Origin: Petrolisthes cinctipes
Taxonomy: Eukaryota > Arthropoda > Malacostraca > Decapoda > Porcellanidae
Length of the DNA stretch: 64,000 nt
Direction of reading: 5' to 3'
Assembly (NCBI GenBank): GCA_033782935.1
Contig: JAWQEG010001306.1
Location: forward strand, 310,001-374,000
Shown: piece by piece, positions 61,381-64,000 of the stretch
Position numbering within the stretch: position 1 is the stretch's first letter
Layout of the letters: every line of letters begins with the position of its first letter
Program-made: the position numbers and the translations under genes
Notes under the pieces: model-generated
What the model was told of the DNA's origin: nothing
What the model saw: only the letters and a program-made list of their open reading frames with translations
Database searches by the model: none

Positions 61381-64000
61381 ATCTGTACATGCCTACTCAG
61401 TGCTAGAATATTTTCAAAATATAGGCTAAAAACATGTTAAAAATCGATATTTTAGGTGCCAAAAAGTCGATATCTCAAATTAAGTCCCAAAACACACGCA
61501 AATTCGATATTTCGGGGTCCCAGAAGGGATCTGTACATGCCTACTCCATGTTAGAGTATTTTCATAATACTGGCCAAAATCATACTGAAAATCGATCTTT
61601 TAGGTGCCTAAAAGTCGATATGTGCATGCATCTTTTGTATCCGTTTATATCTGAAATTCTGGCCCTAAACACCCGAAAATTCGATATTTTGGGGTCCCAG
61701 AAACGAACTGTACATGCCTACTCCGTGCTAGAGTATTTTCAAAATACAGTCCCAAAACATGCTCAAAATCGATGTTTTAGGTGCCAAAAAGTCGATATGT
61801 GCATGCATCTTCAGTACCCGTTTATATCTCAAATTCAGGCTCAAAACACCCGAAAATTCGATATTTTGGGGTCCCAGAAGCGATCTGTACATGCCTACTC
61901 CGTTTTAGAGTATTTTCATAATACTGGCCAAAATCATACTGAAAATCGTTCTTTTAGGTGCCCAAAAGTCGATTTGTTCATGCATCTTCTGTACCCGTTT
62001 ATATCTCAAATTCAAGCCCTAAACACCCGAAAATTCAATATTTTGGGGTCCCAGAAGCAATCTGTACATGCCTACTCAGTGCTAGAATATTTTCAAAATA
62101 TAGGCTAAAAACATGCTAAAAATCGATATTTTAGGTGCCAAAAAGTCGATATCTCAAATTCAGTCCCAAAACACCCGAAACTTCGATATTTAGGGGTCCC
62201 AGAAGCGATCTGTACATGCCTACTCCGTGTTAGAGTATTTTCAAAATACAGGCCAAAAACATACTGAAAATCGATCTTTTAGGTGCCCAAAAGTCGATAT
62301 GTGCATGCATCTTCAGTACCCGTTTATATCTCAAATTTTGGCCTTAAACACCCGAAAATTCGATATTTTGGGGTCCCAGAAGCGATCTCTACATGCCTAC
62401 TCAGTGCTAGAATGTTTTCAAATTATAGGCTCAAAACATGCTTAAAATCGATATTTTAGGTGCCCAAAAGTCGATATGTGCATGCATCTTCTGTACCCGT
62501 TTATATCTTAAATTCAGGTTCAAAACACCTGAAAATTCAATATTTTGGGGTCCCAGAAGCAATCTGTACATGCCTACTCAGTGCTAGAATATTTTCAAAA
62601 TATAGACTAAAACATGCTAAAAATCGATATTTTAGGTGCCAAAAAGTCGATATCTCAAATTAAGGCCCAAAATAAGCGAAACTTCGATATTTAGGGGTCC
62701 CAAAAGCGATCTGTACATGCCTACTCAGTGTTAGAGTATTTTCAAAATACAGGCCAAAAACATACTGAAAATCGATCTTTTAGGTGCCCAAAAGTCGATA
62801 TGTGCATGCATCTTCTGCACCCGTTTATATATCAAATTCTGGCCCTAAACACCCGAAAATTCGATATTTTGGGGTCCCAGAAGCGATCTGTAGATGCCTA
62901 CTCAGTGCTAGAATGTTTTCAAATTATAGGCTCAAAACAAGCCTAAAATCGATATTTTAGGTGCCCAAAAGTCGATTTGTGCATGCATCTTCTGTACCCG
63001 TTTATATCTCAAATTCAGGCTCAAAACTCCCGAAAATTCAATATTTTGGGGACCAAGAAGCAATCTGTACATGCCTACTCAGTGCTAGAATATTTTCAAA
63101 ATATAGGCAAAAAACATGATAAAAATCGATAATTTTAGGTGCCAAAAAGTCGATATCTCAAATTAAGGCCCAAAACAACCAAAAAATCGATATTTAGGGG
63201 TCCCAGAGGCGATCTGTACATGCCTACTCCGTGTTAGAGTATTTTCAAAATACAGGCCCAAAACATGCTCAAAATCGATGTTTTAGGTGCCAAAAAGTCG
63301 ATGGGTGCATGCCCTTTCAGTACCCGTTTATATCTCAAATTCAGGCTCAAAATACCCGAAAATTCGATATTTTGGGGTCCCAGAACCGATCTGTACATGC
63401 CTACTCCGTATTAGAGTATTTTCAAAATACATGCCCAAAACATGCTGAAAATCGATATTTTAGATGCCCAAAGTCAATATGTGCATGTATCTTCTGTACC
63501 CGTTTATATCTCAAATTCAGGCTCAAAACACCCGAAAATTCAATATTTTGGGGTACCAGAAGCAATCTGTACATGCCTACTCAGTGCTAGAATATTTTCA
63601 TAATATAGGCTAAAAACATGCCAAAAATCGATATTTTAGGTACCAAAGAGTCGATATCTCAAATTAAGGCCCAAAACACCCGAAAATTCGATATTTAGGG
63701 GTCCCAGAAGCGATCTGTACATGCCTACTCCGTGTTAGAGTATTTTCAAAATACAGGCCAAAAACATACTGAAAATCGATCTTTTAGGTGCCCAAAAGTC
63801 AATATGTGCATGCATCTTCTGTACCCGTTTATATCTCAAATTCTGGCCCTAAATACCCGAAAATTCGATATTTTGGGGTCCCAGAAGCGATCTGTACATG
63901 CCTACTCCGTGTTAGAGTATTTTCAAAATTCAGGCCAAAAACATACTGAAAATCGATCTTTTAGGTGCCCAAAAGTCGATATGTGCATGCATCTTCTGTA
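61381..64000 (+). repeat. 5363-bp segmental duplication, copy 2 (cut by window end)
   Basis: The 2620 bp visible here match 56018-58637 almost perfectly. The one difference I found is ATAGGCAAAAAACATG near 63107 against ATAGGCTAAAAACATG in copy 1. The match still holds at the last base, so the rest of the copy should lie beyond the window. Confidence 0.88.

Larger units (their letters stand above)
1..64000 (+). repeat. Satellite DNA array filling the whole window
   Basis: Direct head-to-tail units phased from TGTACATG recur every 147-148 or 176-177 bp from the first base to the last. I estimate about 380 units by dividing the window by the 167-bp mean of the L+L+S cycle; this is not a count. 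A representative 177-bp unit has 72 G+C, or 41%. No inverted unit, transposon, single-copy spacer or recognisable gene interrupts the array. Both window edges fall inside units, so the true ends are not seen. Length, unit size and absence of genes point to eukaryotic heterochromatin. The organism and the satellite name are unknown to me. Confidence 0.97.

Noticed and set aside
1..64000. CRISPR array
   Set aside because: Units of 147-177 bp follow each other directly and there are no unique spacers between short conserved repeats. No cas-like gene is present.
1..64000. Telomeric repeats (TTTTGGGG and TTTAGGGG occur in most units)
   Set aside because: The motif occurs once per unit inside TATTTTGGGGTCCC or TATTTAGGGGTCCC and never in tandem, so the resemblance to ciliate-type telomere repeats is accidental.
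1..64000. Origin of the unit from a tRNA or 5S rRNA gene
   Set aside because: I could not find an A-box/B-box pair (no GGTTCGANNCC-like block) or a 5S internal control region in the consensus. A structural RNA search would be needed to exclude a very diverged origin.
30996..64000. Large near-identical blocks as pure assembly artefacts
   Set aside because: The copies carry at least single-base differences and different downstream contexts, which argues against simple duplication of the same reads. Long reads are still the decisive test, so this is only provisionally rejected.
1..64000. Promoters, terminators or origins suggested by AT-rich TATATCT and TATTTT motifs
   Set aside because: These motifs are part of the unit and occur hundreds of times with no associated gene. 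Nothing distinguishes any copy as functional.

Overview
The whole 64-kb window is one uninterrupted tandem (satellite) DNA array. I see no protein-coding gene, RNA gene, transposon or single-copy spacer, and both ends of the window lie inside the array, so the array is longer than 64 kb. Every unit I read is in the same orientation. An array of this size with nucleosome-scale units, about 41% GC and layered higher-order structure fits eukaryotic heterochromatin (centromeric, pericentromeric, subtelomeric or a B chromosome). I cannot name the species and do not recognise the satellite.

The basic unit, phased here from TGTACATG, has two main lengths. The long unit (L) is 177 bp, with a common 176-bp subtype. 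The short unit (S) is 148 bp, with a 147-bp subtype. S is L minus 29 bp, and the missing segment is flanked by ATAT on both sides. L is itself an old dimer: its 89-bp first half and 88-bp second half align at about 66% identity by hand. The next level is made of L+S dimers (325 bp) and L+L+S trimers (501-502 bp), with occasional runs of L or S.

A kilobase-scale layer sits above that. Positions 1382-8486 and 8487-15417 are two roughly 7-kb superunits with the same module order, differing by insertions and deletions of whole units. Shorter derivatives of them follow at 15418-23610. A second sequence family fills about 23.6-30.1 kb and 37.6-50 kb. Between these, 30.1-37.6 kb is an island of the first family. 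A third blend occupies 50-64 kb. Several tandem segmental duplications look recent because the copies are almost identical: 2152 bp (30996-35299), 3185 bp (38698-45067), 1151 bp (47802-50040) and 5363 bp (56018 to the window end). A displaced copy at offset 2507 lies around 43.0-47.8 kb, and longer-range copies lie at offsets of 11,589, 21,087 and 26,095 bp.

The sequence records how the array evolves: microhomology deletions, an exchange in half-unit register, a 25-bp slip, chimeric units, CpG-to-CpA variants fixed in subfamilies, and amplification of multi-kilobase blocks. Open reading frames of up to 265 codons exist, but they follow from the repeat length and composition and are not annotated as genes.
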